This document shows positions 8,716 to 18,105 of a stretch of DNA of 64,000 nt, one piece after another (positions within the stretch are counted from its first letter, which is position 1; every line of letters starts with the position of its first letter). The stretch spans positions 62,001 through 126,000 of the forward strand of contig OZ245780.1 in assembly GCA_965227905.1 (NCBI GenBank), in the 5' to 3' direction. The notes beneath the pieces are model-generated. The model was not told the origin of the DNA. It made no database searches and worked only from the letters and a program-made list of their open reading frames with translations. This stretch comes from CBDDHT01 sp965227905. Its GTDB lineage: Bacteria; Pseudomonadota; Alphaproteobacteria; Rhizobiales; Methyloligellaceae. A program made the translations under genes and the position numbers.

Positions 8716-8745
8716 AGGCGCAAATACTATCAAAAGCAAGATCTG

Positions 8746-10201
8746 ATGGACTCACTTGGTAGTCGATACACACGCCGCGGTCTTCTTCAACGGTCGCTTG
8801 AAGTGGCGATGCTGGCAATGACACCACTGTCGACGGCGTCCAGGCTTCTGGCATCCCCCAAATTTGGGACGAATCCTTTCAAGCTCGGTGTCGCTTCGGG
8901 TGAGCCGGCGCCGGACAGCTTCGTCATTTGGACACGGCTCGCCCTGATCCTTTGGCACCCAATCATCTCGGGACACGGAATATCGCCGTGCGCTGGGAGG
9001 TGGCTGAAAACGAGCATATGTCGGCTCCGGTTCGCAGCGGCGTGTCAGTTGCCAGACCGGAGCGCGCTCATGCCGTCCATGTGGAAGTTCAAGGACTCCG
9101 ACCAAACCGACCGTACTGGTACCGGTTCTCTGCAGGCGCCGAGGAAAGTCCCGTCGGGATGTCACGCACGGCGCCCGCAACTTCGGCACCGGTCGCCAAG
9201 CTTCGTTTCGCATTCTGCTCCTGCGCCGAGTACGAAAACGCCTTCTATCACGCTTATCGATTCATGGCAGACGACCGGCCTGATTTCGTCATCCACTTGG
9301 GCGACTACATCTACGAGCGCACGTACGGCGATCCGATAAAGAAGCCGCGTCAGCTCCAGTGGCGTCGAGAGGCCAAGACCTTGGACCAATACCGGATCCG
9401 GTATGGCGAACAGAAAAGTGATCCCGATCTCCAGGCGGCACACCAGGCTTGGATGGCATCATGCCCCTTCACCGGCGTTTGGATTTTGGGAACCTGCTTC
9501 GGCTCAACATGCTCGACACACGGCAGTACCGCTCCGATCAAGCTTGCGCTCCGGTCCTCTCGGAAACAAGAACGCGCGGAGGTGGCTCTACAATCCCTGT
9601 CAATACTTGTCCCGAGCTTCGCGGTCCTGACCGCACAATGCTAGGAATCCAGCATGAAAGCGTCTTGCAAGACGCGCTGAAGCGATCTCCAGCTAGATGG
9701 AACGCCCTAGCTCAAAGTGTCGTGGTTGCCCACTTGGACTCGCGCGATGATCCGAAACACGGAGATCCTCGCGAAGAGCATGTCTGGAGTGACGCATGGT
9801 CGGGATATCCGGCCGCACGCGATCGGATCATCAATGCCATAAGGGACCTGCGGGTCTCTAATCCCTTTGTGCTGAGCGGCGACATCCACTCGTTTTGGGT
9901 CAATCGGGTGCTCAACGACTCAGGCGATCCGTCATCTATCGTCGCGCCCGAGATCGTATGTAGCTCTATCTCGTCAAGGCTGTTCGATGCGAAGTGGTTA
10001 GCTCGGAGCCCTCACAATAAACCCACCGTCGTTTTTCAGGACGGTACAGAGAACGGCTACGTGCTTTGCGAACTCAACCATAAGCACCTGAGAGCGAACT
10101 TGGTTGCTGCGCTGAACTCAAGGCAACGAATCTCAAGCTCTCGCACCGTGCTAAAGTCGTTTGTTGTTGAAGCCGGCAATCCCGAACCTGTCGAGAGTTG
10201 A
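8746..10201 (+). pseudogene. PhoD-type alkaline phosphatase, frameshifted and internally deleted
   Basis: The N-terminus has a twin-arginine-like signal (YTRRGLLQ) and the PhoD opening FKLGVASGEPAPDSFVIWTR. At about 8945 the frame shifts by one base, after which IAVRWEVAENEH, YWYRFSAGAEES and VIHLGDYIYE follow. Near 9448 there is a second break: the frame changes and the expected metal-binding WDDHE segment is missing, so some 35-40 residues were deleted. The third frame continues with NMLDTRQYRSD, SGDIHSFWVN and the normal C-terminus. Loss of the metal ligands means it cannot make active enzyme. Confidence 0.9.
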
Positions 10202-10534
10202 GGCTGTCGTCGTGAGTCCGACTTGCGATGACCTGAGCCCTATGGCTCCCGCACTCATTTGGAGAGTCCTTGGGTTGAATGGAGAGGTCAGTAAGATATG
10301 CTCCTCAGCACTCAACACAATCTCATCCGCTACACGACCCACGATCGAATCATCTCCTTAAACCACCCATATCAATGATACGAAATATGGCTCCAGATGA
10401 CTAGGACGTGGACTCATAATTGCGAGGCCGATCACGTGAATGGGATGACGTCCGGTTACCACCTAGCTTGAGCCCTGTTCAGGCCAATCTGCTTACGGGG
10501 AAAATGTGCCACAAACGGAATTTCCCGGCGCGGT
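10202..10534. other. Non-coding or decayed stretch
   Basis: No credible gene is visible on either strand. It lies between the phoD pseudogene and a transposase scrap, and is probably debris from past insertions. Confidence 0.4.
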
Positions 10535-10655
10535 CAACGGCCCCCCGAGTTCGTTGCCAAGGCGGTACGCGAACGGCTGGGCAGGCTTGAGGTCCCGACA
10601 CTGTTCATCACACCGAGCTCGCCTTGGGTGAATTGTGAGCTCATGAGTGGGGCCC
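10535..10655 (+). pseudogene. IS3-family transposase remnant
   Basis: In the frame of 10547 the DNA reads EFVAKAVRERLGRLEV, then PTLFITPSSPWVNC. This matches the end of the integrase catalytic core of IS3-family OrfB proteins, where NGPEF and PGSPWENG are usual. About 40 codons survive; no start, terminal repeat or rest of the core is present. It abuts the 3' end of the large helicase gene. Confidence 0.7.
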
Positions 10656-13600
10656 GAATACGAACTCTGGGACTACGATCTCCCAAGTTTTTCTGTTCAA
10701 GCGCTCTCGGAATTCTGGTGCGGAATCTTCTTCCCGCCTTTCCAGAATCGCAACCACCTTTCCTGAAACAAATTCTAAGCCGTCCGGGGGCTCGTATTTT
10801 TGCGCCAGGCGAGCGACTACGACACCATTCGTATCTTCAACAAACCATCGCGTGTCGTTCTCTCTGAGACGGACCGGGTCTCCGGGGTTTAAATTCTTGA
10901 TGCTATTGAGGCTTCGATTGTTGTCTTTAAGTCTGCCCGCGAAACTTAGATCGATTTCGCTGAGACTGAGACGCTGATATGTCTGCTGACAATCGGATGT
11001 ATCTGCAATCTCGTCATTTCCATTGCGGATCAGAAAAGAGCTGTCCCGGACATCATTCAATATTGGATGGCATTCGCTCTTTCGCATAAGCGTTAGGCTT
11101 CGGCGCGCCCTCGTCATTGCAACGTAGTAAAGCCTGCGCACCGCATCTGTATCCTCATTGGTGGAGCTACGCTCCCATCCACCGTTGAGTACAAGCACGT
11201 CATCAAACTCTAGGCCTTTGGCTCGGTGTGCGGTTAGTAACAGCAATCCCGATTGGCGCCTTCGAACCGAGTGTCCCCATTCAGCAAGCCATTCAATGAC
11301 GTCATTGGCATAGGTTTCCATATCGCCAATGTCGCGGGCGTACTCTTCAATTCCTTCAACAATGAGCGACCACCACAAGCCTCCAGGTTGGTCTTGTAGC
11401 CAAGTGAGAATGTCGTTCGGGCGAATGATCGACTTATCTAGGTTTCTCAACCACTCGACCAGTTTCTGTGTTTCTCGAAGGCGCCAGAAGCTGATTGAAT
11501 CGTCTTTCGCCATCTGAACCGGGATGTCGCATGCCTCACAATAACTGCGCACAGGTCCAAGCAGGCGCCATTCCCGCGCAATAATCGCAACCTTCGACCA
11601 ATCCCAATCGGCTATGAGCTTTGACAGTCTTTTGAGCTCCTCAACTGCCAAGAGAGCCTGGGTCAAGTCGTTGGGTCCCGACGGCAATATCTGGACGCGA
11701 CCTTTTCCAACGGCATCGATCTTTTCAAGCGTTCCACCTTCCGGGTGATCTCTTCTGGCGCGATTGACGATAATGTCATGACCGGTCTTCATCCGTTCGG
11801 CTGCAGGGGCGATGACTAGGTTCGCCCCCCGAACAATGTGAGCAGTGGATCTGTAGTTTTCGACGAGGTGGGAGGCTTTCGCTTTGTAATCTTTTTCGAA
11901 CTGTCGAATGAACTCCACGGAGGCACCAGCGAAGGCGTAGATATTCTGGTCATCATCGCCAACAGCAAACAGGCTGAGGCGGCTGTTTTCATCTTCCTCG
12001 GAGCGGCCGGCAATTGAGGAGATCAAATCATACTCGTCACGGCCGATATCTTGATACTCATCGACGAGAATCCAGCGATACCCCTCAATGAGCGTTTCGC
12101 GTTGTGCTTCCGCCTCTTCTTTGGTTAAACCCTCGCCGCGGAGCAGTGTGACCGCCTCTTTGATGACCTTGTCGAAGGCTTCTGGTTCAAACCGGTCGGA
12201 ACGCGTCGCGAAACTTGCGCCGATAATTCTCATCGCGAAGCCGTGGCACGTGGAAACGGTCACTCCGCGTGCGTCGTCTCCAATCAAATCAAACAATCGG
12301 CGCCGAATTTCGCTGGCAGCGTGGCGGTTGTAAACCAGCGTTAGAATGCCGCGGGGGTTCTCTCGGGCGACGCGGATCAGGTAGGCAATGCGGTGCACAA
12401 GAACGCGCGTCTTGCCGGAGCCGGGCCCGGCCAGGACAAGCACGTTTGTTAGTGTTCGATCGTCGATAACGATGCGCTTTTGATTGGAGTTGTTGAGATC
12501 TTCAACAATTCGCTTCCATGACTCCGGGGTTGTTGCGCGATGGACTTCCTTGTCTCGCCCAGGCATCCACCGTTCGAGGAAAGTGGCGCGATCGCAAGTG
12601 AAGTAGTCTCGAACAAGACGATCGGCATCTCGAATTGAGTCGAGCCCCTGGCGCGCATATTCAGCGATAATGTGAACCTGCAGCACACGCTCGTCATAGT
12701 GCAGTTGCAGCGGTTGGAAATCGCCTTGTGTGAACCGCTGATTACCCGGAGCCAAATGAATTGTCATGGCCGGTCGAAAGATGCTGAGACCCTTGCCGAG
12801 CGTGATAACGTTCAACTCATGAAGCCACATTAGACATCGGTCGAGCAGCTTGGTCGCGCGTTTGGTTTGTTGTCTGACTTCGAGGTCGATGGTTAGTGCT
12901 TCAGTGAGTGCCCCCAACGTTGTTTCGACCTGAATGTCGTTTCCCCGTCCTTTGTCTCGTGCGAGGTCAACAAGGAAATTCAATAGAACGCTTGCGCCAA
13001 GCCGTCTCAGATTTGCAGTTTGCGAAAGCTTTTCCCAGGTGCGTTGCAGGCGTATGGACAAATGCAATCGATCAAACTTTCGGACCCACAAACTGCCGAC
13101 ACCCTCTTCATCGTCGCGCCCGTCGCGCGCCAAACTGCGAACTACCTTGTCGATAACGTCGGGGCGTGCGTCGGAGTGGCCGGCATCACGCATTGTCTGT
13201 GATGCCATTCTCAGATCTAGTCTTGATGTCTCACCAAGATCGAGATCTGGCGCAAATTCCCGCAGCCTATCGATAAGATCGATTTCAAGAGATGTAATGT
13301 CTTGCAAGCGTTGCAGGGAGGAACCTCCAACACCGACATTAAGGTATACGGTGATTGCGGTGTCGTCGGTTGCGATACCAAGATGTTCGAGATCGTTCAG
13401 TGCTTTTCGAAGTCTGGATCCAGAGAGGCCGGCCGAACCCCCAAGTTCGTCGGTGGAAATGCCTTCATCCGGACTGGCTGCGATGAGCCTGCGAACAATT
13501 GCCTCGAGTGTTGATCTGTAAGATTCGGTGATGTCCGCGGAGTTCAGAATTTTCTCTGCTTGACCGACCGTGCTGACTTTGAGTGATGATGGAAACACGC

Positions 13601-15830
13601 TGACCCTGTTTTCGTCGCGCTGCAAAAGGGCAGACTCTTCCAGCCAAGCAACGGCCGTTTTAACCCGGGTATCGTCTGTCGTGGAGTCGCGTATGAACTC
13701 GTAGTCTTTTTCCTCTCTAACAATTTCGCCGGCGGTCATCACCACCTCGCGATTGCGCTTGAAGCGTCGATCGTGACGCCTAAGTGCCTTTAAAATGGCG
13801 GCAATCTCATGCTGGATCAGTTGCGTGCGTGCGCCAAAATTGAACTGTCTTTCAATGTCGTCGTCGCAGAACATCAGGACACAACGGGCAGGCTCGCGGT
13901 CCCGTCCAGCGCGACCAGACTCTTGCACGTAGTTTTCGATGGACCCTGGAATATCGCGATGGATCACCACGCGGATGTCGGGTTTGTCAATGCCCATACC
14001 GAAGGCGTTTGTTGCCGCTATGACCCTGAGGTCTCCGCGACTGAAACCTTCTTGAACCTTGCGTTTGGCTTCCGGTTCGATGCCCGCGTGAAAATGTTCT
14101 GCGGTAAATCCCGATGCTTTGAGAAATTCGGCGACATTCTCAGCATCGCCACGCGTTGCGCAGTAAATAATTGCCCCGGAGAAGCCCTCTTTAGGCAAAG
14201 CATGGTTTAAGATGAGTGCGATATCAGGGAGTTTACGATCGGGCCTGGTTGCTACAACCTCAAACACTAGGTTTTCGCGCATCGCGCCGCCATCGATGCG
14301 TGCCAATTCAACGCCCACCTTCGATGAGAACAAGTCGCATATATCATCAACCACTCCTGGCTTAGCCGTCGCGGTTAGACACAAGATCGTGGGGAGGGCT
14401 TCATCACCGGCAAGCTCCTTAATGACCCGACCAACATATCGATAGTCTGGTCTGAAATCGTGCCCCCAACTCGAAATACAATGCGCCTCATCGATAACCC
14501 AATAGCCGATCGTGCGTTGCTTGATGTTTGTCACAACGCTGGGGCTTCTGAGTTGCTCTGGGGAAATCAACAATATTGCCGCATACCCAAGACGCACCTG
14601 GTCGAGCGCTTCGTATCGCTCGGGAAGAGAGAGCAAGCCGTTCACTGCGACACAGGACGAAACTCCATGCCGATTTAGCCCCGCAACCTGATCGGCCATT
14701 AGGGCAACGAGCGGCGAAATCACGATCGTCAGAGCACCCGTCTTCTCATATTTGGCCAACGCAGGGATCTGGTAGCAGAGTGACTTGCCGGTGCCTGTAG
14801 GCAGGATCCCCAGCAAATCTTGTCCTGCCATTGCGGACGAAACGATCACTTCTTGCAGCGAACGCCCGTCCTCGTCCTTCGGGTCGCTGCGAAATTCGTC
14901 AAATCCAAACCACTTCTTGAGGAAGGCGCGAGGATCATTTTGAGTGCGACACCACTCGCAATTCTCGTTCGAACACGGCGTGTCGCGTAGTTCTGAGATC
15001 AGGCGAATGGTGTCTGGGAACTGATGGCGTACCCAAGGCGACACAACCGAGTCACCTCCTGCAACTGAAATCCACGAAATCGTATAGGCCAACGGCCAAG
15101 CGACAGACGTGACTTCTGCTAAGGCGCGTTCCGATTGTGTTCGGCAAGCCCGTCCATCCAGCACGGACCGTAGCGCCCTTATGCCTTCGTCTTTTGTGGG
15201 CGCCGAAGAACCCCGCACCGACGCAAATACGGCATCGAAGCCCTCACTATTCTTGCCTTGGATTGCTAGCCAATGGAGCGCGCACGTCAGTACCGGATCT
15301 TGTTCATTCAGTTTTGACAGTGCGTCCACTTGGTTTTCGAGGACAGTCAGAACGAGTCGCGCATCAAGTTCAGGATCGCTTAAATGCCCACCTTCGAGCC
15401 GCCCATCTTGATAGTGCTTAACGAGATGATGATAGGGGTTGAGCGGGAAGGCGAGCGGGTTGAGCCACAGTGTGTCGATGCAGGGTTTTTTCAGGATGCC
15501 TAGTTCGCGATTTGCTTCCTCGAGATACGGCACATCAAAGTGAATGATATTATGCCCGAGACAGAATTCAGCTGAGCGAGCAAATTCATCCAGGCCTGTG
15601 AAGGCTTTGCTGATGTCGCCTTTACTGTATGCAAAGGCTCGCCGCACATCTGGCTTAACCGCCGCGAAACTCAGGATGTGGCCATCGGAGGGGTGAACCT
15701 CAAGATCTATAGAAACGCAACGAGAAGCAAGTTCTCGTGATACTTCTAGGCTTGGCCCCGCTGCGTCCTCCACGCTTACTCCCTTGTTGCTTCGGCCGGC
15801 CTGGCGGTTATCGTTTAGGTTTCGACCCAC
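10641..15830 (-). CDS. Exonuclease-RecQ-UvrD triple fusion helicase, 1729 aa
   Basis: GTG start at 15830 with GAAGG 6 bp upstream. Residues 35-170 look like a DEDD exonuclease: SIDLEVHP, GHNIIHFDVPYLEEA and DPELDARL supply the acidic residues. A Cys cluster (CSNENCEWC, about 287-295) precedes a complete RecQ helicase: GILPTGTGKS, VIDEAHCISSWGHDFRPDYR, then AFGMGIDKPDIR and QESGRAGRD. The C-terminal third from about residue 1100 is a UvrD/PcrA helicase: LAGPGSGKT, ILVDEYQD, GDDDQNIYAFAG, TAHRAKGLEFDD and YVAMTRAR. All key motifs look intact. Such proteins are expected to unwind and degrade DNA; residence in a defence-rich island suggests anti-phage or repair use, which is inference. Confidence 0.9.
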   Translation of the reverse strand: MGRNLNDNRQAGRSNKGVSVEDAAGPSLEVSRELASRCVSIDLEVHPSDGHILSFAAVKPDVRRAFAYSKGDISKAFTGLDEFARSAEFCLGHNIIHFDVPYLEEANRELGILKKPCIDTLWLNPLAFPLNPYHHLVKHYQDGRLEGGHLSDPELDARLVLTVLENQVDALSKLNEQDPVLTCALHWLAIQGKNSEGFDAVFASVRGSSAPTKDEGIRALRSVLDGRACRTQSERALAEVTSVAWPLAYTISWISVAGGDSVVSPWVRHQFPDTIRLISELRDTPCSNENCEWCRTQNDPRAFLKKWFGFDEFRSDPKDEDGRSLQEVIVSSAMAGQDLLGILPTGTGKSLCYQIPALAKYEKTGALTIVISPLVALMADQVAGLNRHGVSSCVAVNGLLSLPERYEALDQVRLGYAAILLISPEQLRSPSVVTNIKQRTIGYWVIDEAHCISSWGHDFRPDYRYVGRVIKELAGDEALPTILCLTATAKPGVVDDICDLFSSKVGVELARIDGGAMRENLVFEVVATRPDRKLPDIALILNHALPKEGFSGAIIYCATRGDAENVAEFLKASGFTAEHFHAGIEPEAKRKVQEGFSRGDLRVIAATNAFGMGIDKPDIRVVIHRDIPGSIENYVQESGRAGRDREPARCVLMFCDDDIERQFNFGARTQLIQHEIAAILKALRRHDRRFKRNREVVMTAGEIVREEKDYEFIRDSTTDDTRVKTAVAWLEESALLQRDENRVSVFPSSLKVSTVGQAEKILNSADITESYRSTLEAIVRRLIAASPDEGISTDELGGSAGLSGSRLRKALNDLEHLGIATDDTAITVYLNVGVGGSSLQRLQDITSLEIDLIDRLREFAPDLDLGETSRLDLRMASQTMRDAGHSDARPDVIDKVVRSLARDGRDDEEGVGSLWVRKFDRLHLSIRLQRTWEKLSQTANLRRLGASVLLNFLVDLARDKGRGNDIQVETTLGALTEALTIDLEVRQQTKRATKLLDRCLMWLHELNVITLGKGLSIFRPAMTIHLAPGNQRFTQGDFQPLQLHYDERVLQVHIIAEYARQGLDSIRDADRLVRDYFTCDRATFLERWMPGRDKEVHRATTPESWKRIVEDLNNSNQKRIVIDDRTLTNVLVLAGPGSGKTRVLVHRIAYLIRVARENPRGILTLVYNRHAASEIRRRLFDLIGDDARGVTVSTCHGFAMRIIGASFATRSDRFEPEAFDKVIKEAVTLLRGEGLTKEEAEAQRETLIEGYRWILVDEYQDIGRDEYDLISSIAGRSEEDENSRLSLFAVGDDDQNIYAFAGASVEFIRQFEKDYKAKASHLVENYRSTAHIVRGANLVIAPAAERMKTGHDIIVNRARRDHPEGGTLEKIDAVGKGRVQILPSGPNDLTQALLAVEELKRLSKLIADWDWSKVAIIAREWRLLGPVRSYCEACDIPVQMAKDDSISFWRLRETQKLVEWLRNLDKSIIRPNDILTWLQDQPGGLWWSLIVEGIEEYARDIGDMETYANDVIEWLAEWGHSVRRRQSGLLLLTAHRAKGLEFDDVLVLNGGWERSSTNEDTDAVRRLYYVAMTRARRSLTLMRKSECHPILNDVRDSSFLIRNGNDEIADTSDCQQTYQRLSLSEIDLSFAGRLKDNNRSLNSIKNLNPGDPVRLRENDTRWFVEDTNGVVVARLAQKYEPPDGLEFVSGKVVAILERREEDSAPEFRERLNRKTWEIVVPEFVFGPHS

Positions 15831-16325
15831 TTCGAACCTTCATTCGAGTGTGTGCCTCCAACTATTTGTTAGATTAAACTAGCACGCTAGACCTCGGCAA
15901 TATTACGACTGTGGGGTGTCCAACACGCGAAGGGCTTAGCGATTGGATTAAAAACTAGACAGCCGTGTCTGGGGGTAGTGGGATATTGTGGAGTTGGAGT
16001 TCCCCCGCTTTTCTGGACAGTTTCTGACTTGCAGACTCTAGCTGCTTAGAGGCTGTCTTGAAACGATGCGTTAGGGTGGATGGCCGGGAGCCAGACTAGG
16101 CGGAAGATCTCCTTGGTGTCTGTCCTTTGAGCGCAATTTATGAAGCCGACAAACCGTTGTCGCCGCGTCCTGCCCCACCCTTTGAGCGACCTTCTCAACG
16201 ACTGTCGCCTCGGCTGCCCAACTGGCATGAGCAGCCCAACCCTTTACCGCTCGACCAGCAGCGCCGGGAATGCATCAATACAAGACGCTTAAATCCGCAT
16301 CGACTGGGCCGATAGCAGCCTAATT
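15831..16325. other. Intergenic, no gene recognised
   Basis: The first part must hold the promoter of the big helicase gene. The rest has several short unconvincing frames and looks like degraded insertion-sequence or gene debris; I cannot assign it. Confidence 0.4.
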
Positions 16326-16784
16326 TCAATCAGCCAAGCGATATGAGAATATTTCAACATCCGGGTGCTTCGCGTACTTCTGCCGCGCCTTATCTGTCAT
16401 TCGGAAATAGTACTTTCTGCCTCCCGGATTGAGGCTTTCCGCCACTTCAATTGGCATGAGAAAGCTGGTCAGTTCATTGTCAGCGTCAACTACGAATGCC
16501 AACCAAGGATCAACGGCAAAATGCCCGCAGACCTCCCTAAGGTTTTCGAAGTGAGACCACTCTAGGTTGAGGGAACTACTTCCCTGACCTGGATAGCGAC
16601 TCCTAGCCTTCACAGAGATGCCTAATCTCGTACCGTTGCTTAGCCTGACAGCGATTAGATCGATTGCCACGTGATCGACGTGGACGCACTCGTGACCATG
16701 TTTGGAGAGCCAATAGAGAACCAGGTGTTCCGCAAAGTCGCCAGTGATTTTTGAATGTCGGCTGGATTTCGATATCTCGCTGAT
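16326..16784 (-). CDS. PD-(D/E)XK nuclease-like protein; start codon unclear
   Basis: The first usual start in frame is a GTG at 16670, but that falls inside the fold. Upstream the same frame reads SKITGDFAEHLVLYWLSKHG and joins smoothly to AIDLIAVRLSNG and LGISVKARSR. Together these give the Glu, Asp and Lys of a restriction-endonuclease-like fold (AE..., ID..., VK). The frame closes at a TAG at 16806-16808. A GGAGGG site is well placed for a codon at 16784, but that codon is ATC, so the start may be mutated. A C-terminal helical region follows. Role is probably DNA cleavage in defence or recombination; expression is uncertain. Confidence 0.55.
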   Translation of the reverse strand: MSEISKSSRHSKITGDFAEHLVLYWLSKHGHECVHVDHVAIDLIAVRLSNGTRLGISVKARSRYPGQGSSSLNLEWSHFENLREVCGHFAVDPWLAFVVDADNELTSFLMPIEVAESLNPGGRKYYFRMTDKARQKYAKHPDVEIFSYRLAD

Positions 16785-16820
16785 GGAATTGCCCTCCGAT
16801 ATCGCCTACGCGCCAGCCAT

Positions 16821-17018
16821 TCACCTGCCTGATTTCGGCTCCAGCTTGGTGTTTGCTCTGAAAAACACATATCCGCCGGCTGTATAGCGTTGCCGTTGCA
16901 TTTCAGCAATTTCCTCGCAGGCGGTACGGTTATCAACGTACCCAAATATCAAAGCGATTTTGGCGAGGTCTTCAGTAGTGATCTTCTTCGCCAACCAGTA
17001 GTCGTCAAACGTTCCCAA
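16821..17018 (-). CDS. Small hypothetical protein, possibly longer at its N-terminus
   Basis: TTG start at 17018 gives MGTFDDYWLAKKITTEDLAK. The frame continues upstream with plausible coding (APWHEFIGNRL) for another 20-30 codons without a clear start. The protein is helical with a basic C-terminus. No family is recognised. It lies just upstream of the nuclease-like gene on the same strand, so they may be one unit. Confidence 0.4.
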   Translation of the reverse strand: MGTFDDYWLAKKITTEDLAKIALIFGYVDNRTACEEIAEMQRQRYTAGGYVFFRANTKLEPKSGR

Positions 17019-17254
17019 TCGATTGCCGATGAACTCATGCCATGGCGCTGCGCTCAGGGCTCTCCAGCCAGAGGCAAATTGGCCAACTTGGATCCGGCGC
17101 CTTCCGTCATGTGCATGACCGCCGACTACGCCGCCTGGCCATCTTCTGGCGTACCCTTGTCCGCGGCATCGTGAGTGTGTCGCTCATCGTCAGTGCCAGA
17201 CTGGCCCTCGTTCACTTGCGCCATCACGCGCTACGCTCCTGGTATACTATAAGT

Positions 17255-17389
17255 GTGCCCTGATTTGGGACCGTCAGAGTGCCCAAAAGCCGTTCACGGT
17301 CCCAAAATAAGGACACTTCGGGGGATTCGATGCATTAATTCCGGGGCACGGTCCCAATATGAGGACACCTTGTCCCTGATTTGGGACCG
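17255..17389. repeat. Four iteron-like repeats
   Basis: Four copies of a roughly 20-bp unit with core TTGGGACCG occur: 17255-17273 (+), 17297-17316 (-), 17349-17369 (-) and 17370-17389 (+). Two copies lie within the 3' end of the HTH gene at 17335-17778 and two just beyond it. The copies alternate in orientation and form head-to-head pairs. They look like binding sites for that HTH protein. Confidence 0.75.
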
Positions 17390-17778
17390 ACATCTGAATT
17401 TTTCGGCTTCCAGCGAGTAAAGTCCTTGGTGGCTTGCTTGCCCTGAAACTTGTGCTCCATCAGGCGGTACTCCGTGGCATGGCGAACCTTGCGGCAGAAG
17501 CCGCCGGGCGTCTCGATCGCGATGAACCCCTTGTCGATGAGTTCTTGGATGGCTCGTTGCGCTGTATTCTTGGAGATCCTGCATCGGTGGGCCGCCTGCC
17601 GCACGGAGAGCGCAATTTCGCCATTGTTCACACCATTGAATAGGCGGGCGAGTTCCAGATAGACTGATCGTGCCGGTGTGCTCAAAGACAGCCAGGCCTC
17701 ACTCTCGAGCATCCAATGAAAGAGTTGCACGAAGCGGGGGCCGTGCTTGCTGCGGCCTTTCCGGTTCTTTCTAGCCAT
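17335..17778 (-). CDS. Winged-HTH, replication-initiator-like protein, 147 aa
   Basis: The ATG at 17778 gives MARKNRKGRSKHGPRFVQLF; the longer frame upstream has unlikely composition. After a basic N-terminus comes a winged helix-turn-helix: LSTPARSVYLELARLF, SVRQAAHRCRISKNTAQRAI, then ELIDKGFIAIET. The last 20 codons are built from the iteron-like repeats (GPKSGT, then PHIGTVP). Such proteins are common in mobile elements and are often called replication or plasmid-type regulators. It probably binds the overlapping repeats, to start replication or to control its own gene. Name and role are inference. Confidence 0.7.
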   Translation of the reverse strand: MARKNRKGRSKHGPRFVQLFHWMLESEAWLSLSTPARSVYLELARLFNGVNNGEIALSVRQAAHRCRISKNTAQRAIQELIDKGFIAIETPGGFCRKVRHATEYRLMEHKFQGKQATKDFTRWKPKNSDVGPKSGTRCPHIGTVPRN

Positions 17779-18015
17779 CAAAACAGCCCCCTTACCGTTC
17801 CAGATGACCGTAGCCGTTAGCCTCCATCCAGGCGGAGGCGAGGCCCGAATCGATACCAAACTTGCGCGCGACCATCCTCGCGCGCCAGCTTCCAGGATTG
17901 CGCGGTTGAGTCCGACCGGCTGCTTGGCCAAGCGGGGTCGTATTGAAAGGGAGTTGCGGGCGATGTACCTTCATGCAGTCGAATTCCTCTCATAACGGCT
18001 ATGGGGTTCGATCCT

Positions 18016-18050
18016 GCCCCGGCTCCGGAGATGTCAGCTCCGGCCGGGGC
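18016..18050 (-). terminator. GC-rich stem-loop after the topoisomerase-like operon
   Basis: A strong inverted repeat (GCCCCGGCTCCGGAG and its near-complement, 7-nt loop) lies 56 bp beyond the stop of the A-subunit-like gene. No clear T-run follows, so it may stall rather than fully terminate. The rest of the 17779-18105 gap shows no gene. Confidence 0.5.
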
Positions 18051-18105
18051 TCTTCATCTGACGAACGCGGAGATCAACCGCGCTCGGACAATGAGCGGCG
18101 TATCG

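Noticed and set aside
16890..17174. 94-codon + strand frame
   Set aside because: Opposite the small minus-strand gene, with no start context; I prefer the minus frame, though weakly.
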